DNA from: Proteobacteria bacterium UBA981
Lineage (GTDB): Bacteria; Pseudomonadota; Gammaproteobacteria; Ga0077536
DNA length: 51,831 nucleotides
Direction: 5' to 3'
Assembly (NCBI GenBank): GCA_002292285.1
Contig: DBBP01000030.1
Coordinates: 1-51,831, forward strand
Part shown: piece by piece, positions 51,028 to 51,831 of the stretch
Layout: the number at the start of each line of letters is the position of its first letter
Numbering within the stretch: the stretch's first letter is position 1
The notes under the pieces: model-generated
Database searches by the model: none
The model's input: the letters and a program-made list of their open reading frames with translations, nothing else
Told to the model about the DNA's origin: nothing
Program-made: the position numbers and the translations under genes

Positions 51028-51831
51028 ATGATCAAAATCTTTATCTCCTACCGCCGCGAAGACTCAGCCAATGTGACCGGGCGAATTAACGATCGTCTGC
51101 GTGACAAGTTTGGTGAAGGGGCGATATTTACCGAAGTCGACAGTATTCCGTTCGGCGTTGATTTTCGCGAGCATCTGAACAACGAAGTCACGCAATGCGA
51201 CATCGTGCTGGCGGTGATTGGTCGCGACTGGCTCGACGTGACAGGCGACGATGGACGGCGCCGCCTGGATGACGCCGCTGATTTCGTGCGTATCGAGATC
51301 GAGTCGGCACTGGCGCGCGATATTCCCGTCATCCCGTTGCTCGCCGACGGCGTGGCGATGCCTTCAGCAGACCAGTTACCGCAGTCCCTGCGAGCGCTGG
51401 CTTTTCGCAATGGCACCCAGGTGCGGCCGGACCCGGATTTTCATCGTGATATCGATCGCTTGATTGATGGTCTCGAGCGGTTTTTCACAGCGCGCGACAA
51501 GCCGTCGCCAATGAATTCAACTGCTGACGCCGATAGGTCGAACGTTGCAGCTGTCGCAGATCCATCCCCAGCGGAGCGTGACGAACAACAGGGGCGAGAA
51601 ACCACGCGTCGCGAGACATCGTCACCGCCCAGTCGCATGCGTTTTTTCGCGATTGGATTGGTGCTTATTGGATTGTTGGGCGCGGGCGGCTGGTTTTACG
51701 TTGACAGGTTGGAGCAGCAATCGGTTGCCGCAGCCGAGCAGAAGCGACTGGCCACGGAGGAGGCAGAACGATTAGCTGATGCGGCCGAGAAGAGGCAAAT
51801 AGCGGAGGAAGCTGAGCGGAAGCGACTGGCG
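51028..51831 (+). CDS. TIR-domain protein with membrane span and coiled coil, cut by the window edge
   Basis: The first 268 residues of a longer protein; the frame is open to the last base. A TIR domain (about 1-135) begins IKIFISYRREDSANVTGRINDRL, includes FTEVDSIPFGVDFREHL and DIVLAVIGRDWLDV, and places a candidate catalytic Glu at residue 90 (FVRIEIE), as in TIR NADases. A disordered linker follows, then a membrane helix (about 205-224, RFFAIGLVLIGLLGAGGWFYV) and a Glu/Ala/Lys coiled coil that continues out of view. Such TIR proteins occur in signalling and in anti-phage defence. The domain after the coiled coil is not seen. Confidence 0.85.
   Translation, partial: MIKIFISYRREDSANVTGRINDRLRDKFGEGAIFTEVDSIPFGVDFREHLNNEVTQCDIVLAVIGRDWLDVTGDDGRRRLDDAADFVRIEIESALARDIPVIPLLADGVAMPSADQLPQSLRALAFRNGTQVRPDPDFHRDIDRLIDGLERFFTARDKPSPMNSTADADRSNVAAVADPSPAERDEQQGRETTRRETSSPPSRMRFFAIGLVLIGLLGAGGWFYVDRLEQQSVAAAEQKRLATEEAERLADAAEKRQIAEEAERKRLA

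Overview
The window reads as a chromosomal segment of a mid-to-high-GC proteobacterium, most likely a gammaproteobacterium. The evidence is c-type cytochromes, a cbb3 oxidase, FixL/FixJ, an FNR-type regulator, CbpA/CbpM, OmpW-like and PaiB-like proteins, and Shine-Dalgarno-led genes. No rRNA, tRNA, CRISPR array or complete insertion sequence was found. The left edge may cut the first codons of an IS110-type transposase gene, and the right edge cuts a TIR-domain gene.

Region 1 (about 0.9-19.5 kb) looks like accessory catabolism and detoxification. It holds a PQQ alcohol dehydrogenase with a C-terminal heme c, two luciferase-like flavin oxidoreductases (one of the F420-type subfamily), a cupin, a CmcJ/AsaB-like oxygenase-family protein, an acyltransferase, a SnoaL-like protein, EamA and MFS transporters, a crotonase, a Ddn-like deazaflavin oxidoreductase, an epoxide hydrolase and two glutathione transferases. 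At 13288-14121 lies the most striking gene: a GrdB/PrdB-type protein interrupted by one in-frame UGA. Eighteen bases after that UGA sits the G-starting apical loop of a perfect 8-bp hairpin, which is the layout of a bacterial SECIS. I read this as a probable selenoprotein.

Region 2 (about 20-49 kb) looks like an oxygen and redox response island. It encodes an FNR-like regulator with its cluster-binding cysteines, a heme-PAS FixL with FixJ, a ccoNOQP cbb3 oxidase, extra c-type cytochromes, CBS proteins, a universal stress protein, an OmpW-like porin, a hemerythrin, CbpA/CbpM and an adenylate cyclase. Nine FNR-type boxes (TTGAT-N4-ATCAA or close variants) lie in its intergenic regions, one before each of nine genes. 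Several have a plausible -10 hexamer about 31 bp from the box centre on the gene side, as expected for class II FNR activation. I saw no such box in region 1. Together these suggest a FixLJ/FNR network that raises high-affinity respiration, stress proteins and chaperones when oxygen falls.

Region 3 (49.7-51.8 kb) has an APC-family permease and the start of a TIR-domain membrane protein.

Other points of note are a 77-bp structured element at 15337-15413, two small proteins not normally called (11273-11413 and 6011-6121), a PQQ dehydrogenase lacking the usual vicinal cysteine pair, and several uncommon domain fusions. All functional calls come from reading motifs by eye; no database search was run.
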